Positions 18,747-27,296 of a stretch of DNA of 47,380 nt are shown here, in pieces. Numbering within the stretch: the first letter of the stretch is position 1; every line of letters starts with the position of its first letter. Location: the NCBI GenBank assembly GCA_002729125.1, contig PBTQ01000026.1, forward strand, positions 1 through 47,380. The letters run 5' to 3'. Under the pieces are notes generated by a model. It worked only from the letters and a program-made list of their open reading frames with translations, was not told where the DNA came from and made no database searches. Position numbers and translations under genes: made by a program. This DNA is from Acidimicrobiaceae bacterium. Its GTDB lineage: Bacteria > Actinomycetota > Acidimicrobiia > Acidimicrobiales > Aldehydirespiratoraceae.

Positions 18747-20174
18747 CTAACCGCGGTCGGGCAGGTCGTACTCCGCGATCACCATCGGATTGTCGTCGTC
18801 GAGCAGACAGAGGGTGGTGGCCTCGTCGACGACGCCTTGTGGGCGCCGGTCGGTGCCGGGCTCGCCGGTGTGGCCATCGCCGAGTTCGCTACGGAAGCGG
18901 TCGGCGGCCGCCCGGAGTCGAGCGACGACATCTGGATGCTCGCTGCTGATGTCGGTGGTTTCACCGATGTCGTCGACGAGGTCGTAGAGCTCGGTGATGT
19001 CTTCGCGCTGCCCGCCGTGTCGGCGAAGAAGTCGAAGCTTGTAGCGGTGGTCGCGAACCGAGTCGAGCGATGTGCCGTTGAAATACGCGAACGTCTCGTA
19101 CGGCGATGTCGCACCGTTGATCACGACGTCGGTGATGTCATGGCCGTCGATAACGACGCCGTCAGGCACCGACGTGCCGGCCCACCGGGCGAGCGTAGGG
19201 AGCAGGTCCATCGCCGTGGTCAGCTCACCGTGCGCGACTCCGGCCGGCACGACACCCGGCCAGCGGATGATGGCCGGGACCCGCATGCCGCCTTCCGTGG
19301 TGCGCCCCTTGGTGCCGCGGAGCGGGGCGTTGCTGCCCTCGCCCGGACGGGCGAGCGCCCCGTTGTCGCTGGTGAAGATCACGATCGTGTCGTCGGCGAG
19401 CCCGAGGGCGTCGAGTTCGTCGAGCAGCACGCCGGTGGCCCAGTCGATGGCGTGGACGGCGGCGCCGTAGGGGCCGTTGCGAGAGCTGCCGTGGAACGTG
19501 TCCTCCACGTACAGCGGCAAGTGGACGTGCATGTGAGCGAAGTAGAGAAAGAACGGCCGGTCGACGTTGTCGCGCACGAACTCGACCGATCGTTCGACAT
19601 AGCGACGGGTCAGCATCGTCTGGTCAGGCTGCTTCTCGACGACCTGCTCGCCATCCATCAACGGCAGCGGCGGATACGGCAGCACCGGCGGAGGCGTGAA
19701 GCCGGCCGCTCGCAGGGCCTCGGTGTGTTCGAGCATGGCGTCGCTGACCTGGGTGCCCATGTCGTTGCTGTACGGCAGACCGAACCATCGGTCGAAGCCG
19801 TGGTTGGTCGGCAGAAACTCGGGTTGGTCACCGCAATGCCACTTGCCGATGATCTCGGTGGCGTATCCGGCGTCCTTCAGCACCGAGGCAATGGTGTGCT
19901 CCTCGGGATTGAGGCCGTAGCGCATCCCGGGGAAGAGCACATGCAGCCCGCCGAAATCGTCGAAGCCGATGCGGCTCGGATACGAACCGGTCAGCATCGA
20001 TCCGCGAGACGGCGTGCACACCGGGGCCGCCATGTAGAAGCTGTTGAGCCGCACGCCCTCATCGGCCAGGGCGTCGATGCGAGGCGTGTCATGGACCTCG
20101 GAGCCGTAGCAGCCGAGGTCGCCGTACCCCAGATCGTCACAGTTGATGAGGACGATGTTTGGTTGCCGCGTCAT
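18747..20174 (-). CDS. Sulfatase (arylsulfatase family, formylglycine type)
   Basis: The product is 475 aa. The N-terminal metal-binding segment is NIVLINCDDLGYGD. The modification motif is C-T-P-S-R-G with Cys53, which a formylglycine-generating enzyme oxidises to the catalytic residue. The second metal site is in FTSDNGA. These enzymes hydrolyse sulfate esters of aryl compounds, steroids or polysaccharides. No signal peptide is visible, so it is probably cytoplasmic. The formylglycine-generating enzyme is not in the window. The start is ATG 20174 with TACCCT 6 nt upstream. Confidence 0.92.
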   Translation of the reverse strand: MTRQPNIVLINCDDLGYGDLGCYGSEVHDTPRIDALADEGVRLNSFYMAAPVCTPSRGSMLTGSYPSRIGFDDFGGLHVLFPGMRYGLNPEEHTIASVLKDAGYATEIIGKWHCGDQPEFLPTNHGFDRWFGLPYSNDMGTQVSDAMLEHTEALRAAGFTPPPVLPYPPLPLMDGEQVVEKQPDQTMLTRRYVERSVEFVRDNVDRPFFLYFAHMHVHLPLYVEDTFHGSSRNGPYGAAVHAIDWATGVLLDELDALGLADDTIVIFTSDNGALARPGEGSNAPLRGTKGRTTEGGMRVPAIIRWPGVVPAGVAHGELTTAMDLLPTLARWAGTSVPDGVVIDGHDITDVVINGATSPYETFAYFNGTSLDSVRDHRYKLRLLRRHGGQREDITELYDLVDDIGETTDISSEHPDVVARLRAAADRFRSELGDGHTGEPGTDRRPQGVVDEATTLCLLDDDNPMVIAEYDLPDRG

Positions 20175-20180
20175 GACGGC

Positions 20181-20186
20181 AGGGTA
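20181..20186 (-). promoter_or_regulatory. -10 element of the sulfatase gene
   Basis: TACCCT on the minus strand, 6 nt before ATG 20174. Confidence 0.45.
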
Positions 20187-20222
20187 GGTGCCGGTCGTGG
20201 ACGGGTCGACTCTCTGGACGTC

Positions 20223-21062
20223 TCAGCGTTCTGGCGGCGCGACGAAGTCGATGAGTTCCTCGACGGCACCGAGCAGTGGCATCTCAAGGTCTTTCCAGGA
20301 CGTGACCTTGCCGAGAACGTGTTTCCAGAACGATGCGGGGGTCGCCTTGATGCCGAGAGCATCGATCACGCCGTCTTTCCACGGCTGACCCTTCGGGACA
20401 TCGGGCCAGTGGTCGATGCCGATCACCGACGGCTTCACGGCCTGCCACACGTCGACGTAGGGATGGCCGGTGATCATGACGTTGCGGTCATCGATCTCGG
20501 CAGCGATCCGAGACTCCTTCGAGCCGTCGACGAGATGGTCGAGCAGGATGCCGAGGCGACGGCGATCGCCGGGATGAAAGCCACGCACCCGCTCGGCGAG
20601 GTCGTCCGCTCCGTTGAGTTGTTCGACGACGACACCCTCGATGCGCAAGTCAGCGCCCCAGACCTTCTCGATCAGTTCGGCGTCGTGGATGCCCTCGACC
20701 CAGATTCGGCTGGCGCGGGCGACTCGGGCGGGAACATCGCCTGCGTCGATCGAGCCGCTGGGGGTGATCTTCGGCCCCTCGGCTTCGGTCTTGGGCAGCA
20801 CGAGCTTGCAGGGCACACCCTTGTTATCGATGTCGGCTCGTACCGACCCGTCGGCGTAGCGGACGGTGTGATCCTTGCCGTAGCGGTCGCGCAGCACGAG
20901 TCGTGGGGGAGCGAACGAGACGAGGGCACCGACGACGCCGGTCGTGCGGTCCTCCAGCACCACGCCGCGGCGGGCGACGACGACGGGATAGTCGCGTTTG
21001 CGAGTGCGAGGGGCGTTCGGATCGAGCGGGCCGGAGAGCATCCCGGAGGCGTCGTAGCTCAT
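20223..21062 (-). CDS. DUF3097 family protein
   Basis: The product is 279 aa. The N-terminus (DYPVVVARRGVVLEDR, VSFAPPRLVLRDR) and the central part (IWVEGIHDAELIEKVWG, HPGDRRRLGILLDHLVDGSKE, VMITGHPYVDVWQAV) match the actinobacterial DUF3097 family as I know it. HDAELIEKVWGADLR has a TOPRIM-like look, which would fit a nucleic-acid role, but no function is established. The ORF track runs to 21992 because the antisense of the menF gene is open; ATG 21062 is where family sequence begins. It is divergent from the merR-menF gene with an 87-nt shared promoter region. Confidence 0.82.
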   Translation of the reverse strand: MSYDASGMLSGPLDPNAPRTRKRDYPVVVARRGVVLEDRTTGVVGALVSFAPPRLVLRDRYGKDHTVRYADGSVRADIDNKGVPCKLVLPKTEAEGPKITPSGSIDAGDVPARVARASRIWVEGIHDAELIEKVWGADLRIEGVVVEQLNGADDLAERVRGFHPGDRRRLGILLDHLVDGSKESRIAAEIDDRNVMITGHPYVDVWQAVKPSVIGIDHWPDVPKGQPWKDGVIDALGIKATPASFWKHVLGKVTSWKDLEMPLLGAVEELIDFVAPPER

Positions 21063-21070
21063 CGCTCCGA

Positions 21071-21076
21071 AACCTA
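21071..21076 (-). promoter_or_regulatory. -10 element of the DUF3097 gene
   Basis: TAGGTT on the minus strand, 8 nt before ATG 21062. It lies next to the dyad in the divergent merR-menF promoter region, so one regulator could affect both genes. Confidence 0.4.
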
Positions 21077-21087
21077 GTGGGCCGGAA

Positions 21088-21116
21088 ACCATCGGACGGA
21101 CGACGGTCCGAGTGGT
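21088..21116. promoter_or_regulatory. Candidate operator (dyad) in the merR-menF/DUF3097 promoter region
   Basis: ACCATCGGAC (21088-21097) and GTCCGAGTGGT (21106-21116) are inverted copies apart from one inserted base, with an 8-nt centre. The dyad overlaps the proposed -35 (TGGTCA, 21113-21118). MerR proteins bind dyads at or between -35 and -10, so the MerR domain encoded just downstream is the obvious candidate ligand. This is inferred from position. Confidence 0.4.
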
Positions 21117-21137
21117 CACTCTGCGAGCAGTAGCTCC

Positions 21138-21143
21138 TACAAT
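21138..21143 (+). promoter_or_regulatory. -10 element of the merR-menF operon
   Basis: TACAAT, then 6 nt, then GTG 21150. The best -35 candidate is TGGTCA at 21113-21118, giving a 19-nt spacer, the overlong spacing typical of MerR-controlled promoters. A normal 17-nt spacing would place the -35 at GTCACT, a poorer match. Confidence 0.45.
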
Positions 21144-21149
21144 CAGAGC

Positions 21150-23165
21150 GTGGACTACCACGTTGAGGAACTGGCCGAGACCTCCAGGGTCGCGGTCGAC
21201 ACGATCCGGTACTACCAGCGCGAAAGGCTGCTCGCAGCACCGCGGCGAGAGGGCCGTCGGGCGTTCTACGACGACGCCCACCTCGAACGGATCCAGGAGA
21301 TCCGCGCACTCGCCCAGCAAGGGTTCAGTCTTGCCCAGATCCGAGAACTGTCCGCCAGCGATGGCTCTGGCCTGCTCGTCGATCTGGCCCAACAAAACGC
21401 CGTCGACCCCAACCTCGACAAGACCGAACTCGCCCGCCGTGCCGAGATTCCTGAGTTCCTCATCGATGTCGTCGTGGGCGCCGGGTTGTTGACCCCGATC
21501 GGCGAGGGCGACGACCAACGCTTCGCCGCCGATGCCGTCGACATGCTCGCCGCAGCCCGCACGCTCGTGAACGAGGGCGTGTCGCTTGAAGAGTTGACCG
21601 CTCTTGCGATGCGGCATGCCACCCACGTCGAGAACGTCGTCGACGACGCCATCGAGCTGTTCAAACGCAACAGCCGTCTTCACGACTCCGACGGCGCCGA
21701 GGGCGACGGCCACGACGATCTCGTCTCGCTGATGCATCGCCTTGTGCCGGTCGCGTCGAACCTCGTCGGCCAGCACTTCGAGCGCACCCTGCGCACCCGA
21801 GCTCTCGCCCGACTCGGCGACAACATGCCGGTCGGGGGCGGCGTGGTCGTCTTCGCTCGCAAGCTTGACGAACGAGTCGATCCGGTCGCGATCTACGCCG
21901 CTGCGACCGACCACCACCGATCGTTGTGGATCCGTCCCGACGAGCAGTTCGCCCTCGTTGCGCTCGGCGCCGCAGAGCTCATCGAACCGCATGGTGATTC
22001 CCGCTTCTCCGCTGCGTCAGCCGCACGAGCCGCACTGAGTGCTCGGATTCGTCGCCATGGCCCGGCCGACGCCCCTGCGCCCGTCATGGTCGGCGGCTTC
22101 TCCTTCACCGCCGGTACTCGTCCCATCGCTCCTGATTGGACCGGCTTCCCCGACGCGCGATGGGTCCTCCCCGAGGTCACCGTCGTCGATCGGCCCGACG
22201 GTTCGTGGCTGCTGGCAGCGACCTCGCTCAGCGAGGGCGACGACGAAGGCGCCGCGCTCGACATGCTCGAAGCCCGGCTTGAGGAGATGGCGGCCGCCCC
22301 CGCACCGACACCCGCCTTGCTTGGTGAGATCGTGAGAGGCGATGCCACCCACGACGACCCCGATTATGTCCGGCTCGTGGCCGACGCGATCGGCGGCATT
22401 CGCTCGGGCGAGCTCGACAAGGTCGTGCTTGCGCGGGTCTTCACCCGCGGACCGATCGACACCCCCGCCGTGCTGCGAGCCCTCGCCGAACGCTTCCCGA
22501 CGTGTGCGACCTTCGCCTTCGGCGTCGGCAACCGGGCATTCATCGGCGCCTCGCCCGAACGTCTCGTCACCCTCGACGGTCGAGAGGTCTCCACCGTCGC
22601 TCTCGCCGGCACGACCGGCACCGGTGGCGACGAGACGTCCGACGGTGTGCTCGCCGCCGAGATGATGGCCTCTCCCAAGATCCGTGCCGAGCATCAGTTC
22701 GTCGTCGACGACATCACGGCCCGCCTCGCCACCCTCGGCCTAGTCGGCGAGACCCCGGTCGAACCTGATGTGATGCGTCTCGCTCGCGTGCAGCATCTTC
22801 GGACCCCGATCACCGCTCGCGTCGAGCGCCGCTCCGGTGGGGTGAGCGACATGGACGTGATCCGGGTCGCCAACGTGCTCCACCCGAGCCCTGCCGTCGG
22901 CGGCACGCCGTCGGATCCCGCGGTCGAGTGGATCCTCGCCAACGAACGTTTCGACCGCGGCTGGTACGCCGCGCCGGTCGGCTGGACCGACCTCGACGGC
23001 AATGGCGAGCTGCGAGTCGCCCTCCGCTCGGCCCTTGTCGACGAGTCGCAGGTACAACTCTTCTCCGGAGCTGGGATCGTCGCCGATTCCGATCCCGACG
23101 ACGAACTCGCGGAGACCGGTGTGAAGCTCCGGGCTCTGCTCGATGTGATGGAGTCCGCTCGATGA
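21150..23165 (+). CDS. menF: MerR-type regulator fused to isochorismate synthase (MenF)
   Basis: One uninterrupted 671-aa frame from GTG 21150. Residues 1-75 are a MerR winged helix-turn-helix (ELAETSRVAVDTIRYYQRER, then RRAFYDDAHLERI). Residues 88-222 are a second helical domain with its own ARRAEIPEFLID helix pair, ending HFERTLRTRALARL, as in free-standing actinobacterial MerR-like regulators. From about 225 the chorismate-utilising fold begins: K424 in KVVLARV, E470 in ASPERL, LAGT (485-488), AEHQFVVDDI and LHPSPAVGG, ending near E652. It converts chorismate to isochorismate, the first menaquinone step. Its stop overlaps the menD start (ATGA). The fusion could let enzyme state control transcription; that is inference. 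The alternative, an internal start making a free MenF, has no obvious ribosome binding site. Confidence 0.88.
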   Translation: MDYHVEELAETSRVAVDTIRYYQRERLLAAPRREGRRAFYDDAHLERIQEIRALAQQGFSLAQIRELSASDGSGLLVDLAQQNAVDPNLDKTELARRAEIPEFLIDVVVGAGLLTPIGEGDDQRFAADAVDMLAAARTLVNEGVSLEELTALAMRHATHVENVVDDAIELFKRNSRLHDSDGAEGDGHDDLVSLMHRLVPVASNLVGQHFERTLRTRALARLGDNMPVGGGVVVFARKLDERVDPVAIYAAATDHHRSLWIRPDEQFALVALGAAELIEPHGDSRFSAASAARAALSARIRRHGPADAPAPVMVGGFSFTAGTRPIAPDWTGFPDARWVLPEVTVVDRPDGSWLLAATSLSEGDDEGAALDMLEARLEEMAAAPAPTPALLGEIVRGDATHDDPDYVRLVADAIGGIRSGELDKVVLARVFTRGPIDTPAVLRALAERFPTCATFAFGVGNRAFIGASPERLVTLDGREVSTVALAGTTGTGGDETSDGVLAAEMMASPKIRAEHQFVVDDITARLATLGLVGETPVEPDVMRLARVQHLRTPITARVERRSGGVSDMDVIRVANVLHPSPAVGGTPSDPAVEWILANERFDRGWYAAPVGWTDLDGNGELRVALRSALVDESQVQLFSGAGIVADSDPDDELAETGVKLRALLDVMESAR

Positions 23166-24895
23166 CCGAACCTACCGCTGTGTCCGATCCGGTCTACGGC
23201 CCCATCGCCGCCTTCGCCGGCCAGCTCGCTGCGCTCGGTGTTCGCGATGTCGTCATCTCGCCGGGGTCGCGCTCGACGCCGCTGTCGCTTGCGTTTCACG
23301 CCCATCCCGCGCTGCACACCCACATCCAGCTCGACGAACGCTCGGCGGGCTTCTTCGCCCTCGGTCAGGCCAAAGCATCGGGCCGTCCATCGGTGCTGAT
23401 CTGCACCTCCGGCACCGCTGCGGCGAACTATCTGCCCGCCGTCGTCGAGGCCAACCACGCTTGTGTGCCGATGATCGTGTGCACCGCCGATCGGCCGCCG
23501 GAGCTGCGCGGTTGGGGTGCCGGACAGACCATCGACCAGGTCGGCATGTACACCACCAATGTCCGCTGGGCTGCCGATCTGCCTATTCCGTCCGATTGGT
23601 CGGAGCCGGCTGCTCGCATGGCGGCCACGCGGGCCTACGAGTTGTCCGTGGGCGCGGGCCGAGGTCCTGTCCATCTCAACTGGCCGCTTCGCAAGCCCCT
23701 CGAACCAGTCGATGGCGTGCCGGTTCGCGAGTACCCCACACCCGACGACCGGTTGCAGGCCGTCAGCACCCCCAACACCGTTCGCCTCCGTGAACTCGGT
23801 GCGTATGAGCGCGGCGTGATCCTCGTCGGCCCCGACGCCGTAACCGGCATTACGCCCGGCTATCGCTTTGCCGAAGATGTCGCCGAACTCTCGCGCGCTC
23901 TGGCCTGGCCCGTCATCGGGGAGCCGATGAGCGGTATGCGGCTGCACGACGACGTCGTCATCACCTCGGCCGAACACCTGCTCAAGCACCCGATCCGCGA
24001 GGACCTCCAGCCCGATGTCGTGGTGAAGCTCGGCGGTGCTCCCACGACGGCGCCGGTCACTCAGTGGCTCGAAGCGGTGCAGCCCCGGCACGTTGTGCTC
24101 GTTGACGGCGAGCACCGCTGGCACGACGCCTCGTTCACCACAACCGAACATCATGCCGTCGCCGCCGACTGGTGGGTGCGGGTGAGCCGTCCGGCTGAGG
24201 CTCGCGGCGGAAGCGAGTGGCTTGACCGCTGGCAGGCGCTCGACGCAGTGGCCACCGCCATCGTCGACGAGCACCTGACTGATGATCGGCGGAGTAGCGG
24301 GCGCGTCGTGCGTGAGCTCTGCGCCGGCCTGCCCGAGTGGGGGATCGTCATGGCGTCGAATTCGATGCCTCCCCGCGATCTCGACGCCTTCGTGCCCGCC
24401 GGAACCCGCCTCGGCTTCGCTGGCAATCGCGGCGCCGCAGGCATCGACGGCATCACGTCGACCGCCCTTGGCCTCGCAACCCATGTCGATGGCGCTGTGC
24501 CTGTCGTCGTCTTCACTGGTGATCTCGCGTTACTGCACGACATCGGCGGCTTGCTCGGTGTTGAGCGGGCCGGGCAGCATCTCACCGTGGTGTGCATAGA
24601 CAACGACGGCGGCCAGATCTTTTCGATGCTGCCGATCCATAGCCGCATTGACGCCGCCGACTACGAGACGATCTTCCGCACACCCCACGGCGTCGACCTC
24701 GCGCAACTCCAAGGACTCGCCGGCATCGAAGTCACCGTCGTCGACGGTGGCGACGATCTTCCGGCGGTTCTCCACGCCGTAACCGCCAAGACCGAGCCGG
24801 GTGTCGATCTCGTGATCGTGCGCATCGACCCGGATCACGACATGGCTGTGCGCCGCTCCATCACGACCGCCGTGGGTGAGGCGATCAACGGGTGA
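23162..24895 (+). CDS. menD: 2-succinyl-5-enolpyruvyl-6-hydroxy-3-cyclohexene-1-carboxylate synthase (MenD)
   Basis: The product is 577 aa, the normal MenD length. ThDP-enzyme features: VISPGSRSTPLSLA at residues 30-43, ERSAGFFALGQAKASG with the catalytic Glu region, SGTAAANYLPAVVEA, and the ThDP/Mg segment GDLALLHDIGG with IDNDGGQIFSMLP. MenD joins 2-oxoglutarate to isochorismate with loss of CO2, directly following the MenF reaction. The ORF track begins at 22928, but ATG 23162 overlaps the menF TGA as ATGA and starts the conserved N-terminus. The stop overlaps menH (GTGA). Confidence 0.95.
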   Translation: MTEPTAVSDPVYGPIAAFAGQLAALGVRDVVISPGSRSTPLSLAFHAHPALHTHIQLDERSAGFFALGQAKASGRPSVLICTSGTAAANYLPAVVEANHACVPMIVCTADRPPELRGWGAGQTIDQVGMYTTNVRWAADLPIPSDWSEPAARMAATRAYELSVGAGRGPVHLNWPLRKPLEPVDGVPVREYPTPDDRLQAVSTPNTVRLRELGAYERGVILVGPDAVTGITPGYRFAEDVAELSRALAWPVIGEPMSGMRLHDDVVITSAEHLLKHPIREDLQPDVVVKLGGAPTTAPVTQWLEAVQPRHVVLVDGEHRWHDASFTTTEHHAVAADWWVRVSRPAEARGGSEWLDRWQALDAVATAIVDEHLTDDRRSSGRVVRELCAGLPEWGIVMASNSMPPRDLDAFVPAGTRLGFAGNRGAAGIDGITSTALGLATHVDGAVPVVVFTGDLALLHDIGGLLGVERAGQHLTVVCIDNDGGQIFSMLPIHSRIDAADYETIFRTPHGVDLAQLQGLAGIEVTVVDGGDDLPAVLHAVTAKTEPGVDLVIVRIDPDHDMAVRRSITTAVGEAING

Positions 24896-25626
24896 GCGTC
24901 GTCATCCTCCACGGCTTCACCGGCGATGCGTCGACGATGCGAGCGCTCGCCGACCTGGTCGACCCGGCGGCGCTCGTGCCCGACCTCGCCGGCCACGGAC
25001 CCGGACCGCACTCGACCGACCCCGCCGACTACACCGTCGACGCCATGGCCGACGCGGTGCTGGCGCTCGCTGGCGACCGGTGCGACCTCGTCGGCTACTC
25101 GATGGGGGGCCGGGTCGCGCTCACCGCAGCGTGCCGACACCCTGAGCGAGTGCGGTCGCTGACCCTCATCGGTGCCTCGGCCGGCCTCGCCGACGCCGAC
25201 GAACGTCAAGCTCGAGCGAGCGCTGATGACGAACTCGCCGAGCTCGTCGAGCAGGACCTTCCGGCGTTCGTCGAACGGTGGATGGCCAATCCGCTCTTTG
25301 CCACCCAGTCGCGGCTCGGCGACAACTACCTCTCGGGCGCTCGGGCGCAACGTTTGGGCAACGACCCCGCTGCTCTTGCCACCAGCCTCCGCCGGGCGAG
25401 CACGGGACGGATGGTGCCACTCCACGACCTGCTCGACCGCTGCACGATGCCGGTCGGCTTGATGGTTGGGGGCGATGACGCCAAGTTCGTCGGTATCGCC
25501 GAGACCCTCGCCCGTCGATTGCCCGATGCAGTGATCCATACCGTCGAGGCGGCCGGGCATGCCGCCCATCTCGAGGATCCCGCCGCAGTGGCCGAGGCGG
25601 TCCGTCACACGATCGGGCGGGCATGA
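24892..25626 (+). CDS. menH: SHCHC synthase-like alpha/beta hydrolase (MenH)
   Basis: The product is 244 aa with an alpha/beta-hydrolase fold: oxyanion region ILHGFTGD, nucleophile Ser70 in GYSMGGR, acidic residue in MVGGDDAKF and His in AGHAAHLED. Position between menD and menC and the SMGGR elbow support MenH, which eliminates pyruvate from the MenD product. Sequence alone could also fit another small esterase, so the operon context carries weight. GTG 24892 overlaps the menD stop, and its own TGA overlaps the menC ATG. Confidence 0.88.
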   Translation: MSVVILHGFTGDASTMRALADLVDPAALVPDLAGHGPGPHSTDPADYTVDAMADAVLALAGDRCDLVGYSMGGRVALTAACRHPERVRSLTLIGASAGLADADERQARASADDELAELVEQDLPAFVERWMANPLFATQSRLGDNYLSGARAQRLGNDPAALATSLRRASTGRMVPLHDLLDRCTMPVGLMVGGDDAKFVGIAETLARRLPDAVIHTVEAAGHAAHLEDPAAVAEAVRHTIGRA

Positions 25627-26660
25627 GTCTCGATCTGATCCCCTACGACTTGCCGCTGCGATCACCGATGGCGACCTCGCATGCGATCGTCGCCGACCGC
25701 CGAGGCGCCCTCGTGCGACTCGACGACGACGGCACGATCGGTTGGGGCGACCTCTGCCCGATGCCGGGGTGGTCGGTGCAGGAGTTCGAATCGCTTCACG
25801 ACCAGGTCGACATGGCGGGGCTTCGCCTCGATGAGGACATGATCGGCGACGTGCTCGACACGCTCGTCGGTGTGCCCGAGGCCCGGGCGGCGCTAGCCGG
25901 CGCTGCCGCAGATGTGCTCGCCCAAGAGGCCGGACTGTCGCTCGCAGCACATCTCGCACCCGAGCCGCTCGAACGAGTCGCGGTCAATGCCACTATCGGT
26001 GCCGCCGACGTCTCCACGGCGTTGACCAACGTCTATCTGGCGATCGCCAACGGCATCGAGACGATCAAGCTGAAGGTTGCGCACCGCCGTGTCGAGGAGG
26101 ACATCGCGCTCGTCGAGTCGGCCCGGCGCGCGGTCGGCGACAAGGTCGAGCTCCGGCTCGATGCCAACGGCGGTTGGCGTCCCGACGAGGCGCTGGAGAT
26201 CCTGCACCGGCTGGCGCCGCTCGACATTGCGGTATGCGAGGAACCAACGGTGGGCATCGACCAGATCGCCGCAGTCGGTGCGGAGTCGCCGATCCCGGTG
26301 GCCGTCGACGAGTCGGCGCGTACGGTCGACGACCTCCGTCGGGCCATCGCCACCGGCACCGTGGCCGCGGTCGTCATCAAGCCCCAGGCGCTCGGTGGGC
26401 CCGATTTCGCCATGCAGGCGATCGCCTCCGCCCACAGCTCCAGGGTCACGCCGATCGTGACCTCGATGATCGACTCCGCCGTTGGCGTCGCTCATGCCGT
26501 GCACGTCGCCGCTGCCAGCGGCGTCACCGCAGCCCATGGCGTGGCGACCTCGGCCCTTCTGGCCGCCGACGTCGCCGCCCCACTCCCTGTCAAGGACGGG
26601 GCGATCCTCGTGCCGTCGATCCCCGGGCTCGGTGTGCGTCCGTCGGCCGCTGCCCGGTAG
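25623..26660 (+). CDS. menC: o-Succinylbenzoate synthase (MenC)
   Basis: The product is 345 aa of the enolase superfamily. The catalytic set is visible: K149-L-K151 (second Lys catalytic), metal ligands D180 in RLDANGGW, E206/E207 in CEEPT and D229 in AVDESAR, and the opposite-face Lys K253 in VVIKPQALGG. MenC dehydrates SHCHC to o-succinylbenzoate. It closes the men operon; menE, menB and menA are not in the window. The stop lies 11 nt before the histidine phosphatase start, which carries its own -10 element. Confidence 0.94.
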   Translation: MSLDLIPYDLPLRSPMATSHAIVADRRGALVRLDDDGTIGWGDLCPMPGWSVQEFESLHDQVDMAGLRLDEDMIGDVLDTLVGVPEARAALAGAAADVLAQEAGLSLAAHLAPEPLERVAVNATIGAADVSTALTNVYLAIANGIETIKLKVAHRRVEEDIALVESARRAVGDKVELRLDANGGWRPDEALEILHRLAPLDIAVCEEPTVGIDQIAAVGAESPIPVAVDESARTVDDLRRAIATGTVAAVVIKPQALGGPDFAMQAIASAHSSRVTPIVTSMIDSAVGVAHAVHVAAASGVTAAHGVATSALLAADVAAPLPVKDGAILVPSIPGLGVRPSAAAR

Positions 26661-26663
26661 GTT
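26658..26663 (+). promoter_or_regulatory. -10 element of the histidine phosphatase gene
   Basis: TAGGTT (including the menC TAG stop), then 8 nt, then GTG 26672. Read-through from the men operon is equally possible. Confidence 0.3.
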
Positions 26664-26671
26664 CCTGAGCT

Positions 26672-27280
26672 GTGGAGCTCTACATCTTCCGGCACGGCCG
26701 GCCCGTTCGTCAGACCGTCGACGAAAATGAGGGCGCTGACCCTGATCTTTCCGACGTGGGGATCCAGCAGGCCGAGGCCACTCGGGACTACCTCCGTGAA
26801 CACGGCATCGATCACGTGGTGTCGTCGGCGATGCGACGGGCGCACCAGACCGCGATGCCCACTGCGGAGATGCTCGGCCTCGAGGTCGAACGACTCGAGG
26901 ATCTGATCGAGTCGGACCATCGGTCGAATACATATGTCCCGCTCGAGGAGATGTCGGCCGACGATCCCGACACCGCCCACTACTTCGATCTCGACAACCT
27001 CGAGGACCACATCTTCAGTGATGGTCTGGAGAACTTCGAGGAGCGGGTTGTGCGCGGGTTCGAGCACGTGATCGCCACCAACAAGGGCAAGCGGGTGGCG
27101 GTGTTCTGTCATGGGATGGTCACCGTCGTGTACCTGAAGTCGATCATCGGGATCGACGACGTCCTGTCGCTTCGGCCCGACTACTGCGGGCTCACCCAGG
27201 TGCAGGCGAGCAGCACCGGTATTCGCAGCGTGCGCTCGTTCAACGAGACCCATCACGTTCGCCATCTGCTCGAACGCTGA
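26672..27280 (+). CDS. Histidine phosphatase (phosphoglycerate mutase-like) family protein
   Basis: The product is 202 aa. The catalytic motif FRHGRP at residues 6-11 carries the phospho-acceptor His8. SSAMRRAHQTA provides the second Arg and FCHGMVT the second His. The family includes phosphatases for sugars, nucleotides and proteins, and the substrate cannot be told. A paralogue at the window's right edge shares RHGRP, the ADPxL segment and the YVP segment. GTG start; it lies between menC and the nucleotidyltransferase on the same strand. Confidence 0.9.
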   Translation: MELYIFRHGRPVRQTVDENEGADPDLSDVGIQQAEATRDYLREHGIDHVVSSAMRRAHQTAMPTAEMLGLEVERLEDLIESDHRSNTYVPLEEMSADDPDTAHYFDLDNLEDHIFSDGLENFEERVVRGFEHVIATNKGKRVAVFCHGMVTVVYLKSIIGIDDVLSLRPDYCGLTQVQASSTGIRSVRSFNETHHVRHLLER

Positions 27281-27284
27281 CGCC

Positions 27285-27290
27285 TACGAT
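27285..27290 (+). promoter_or_regulatory. -10 element of the nucleotidyltransferase gene
   Basis: TACGAT, then cgctgc (6 nt), then ATG 27297, in a 16-nt intergenic gap. Confidence 0.45.
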
Positions 27291-27296
27291 CGCTGC

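Noticed and set aside
18339-21077. 912-aa plus-strand ORF, the longest unassigned frame after the AddA-like and AddB-like ORFs
   Set aside because: It runs antisense to AddB, the sulfatase and DUF3097, all of which have clear family motifs. Open antisense frames are expected at this G/C content.
22694-24484. 596-aa minus-strand ORF opposite menF/menD
   Set aside because: MenD and MenF motifs on the plus strand are unambiguous; the minus frame is a shadow.
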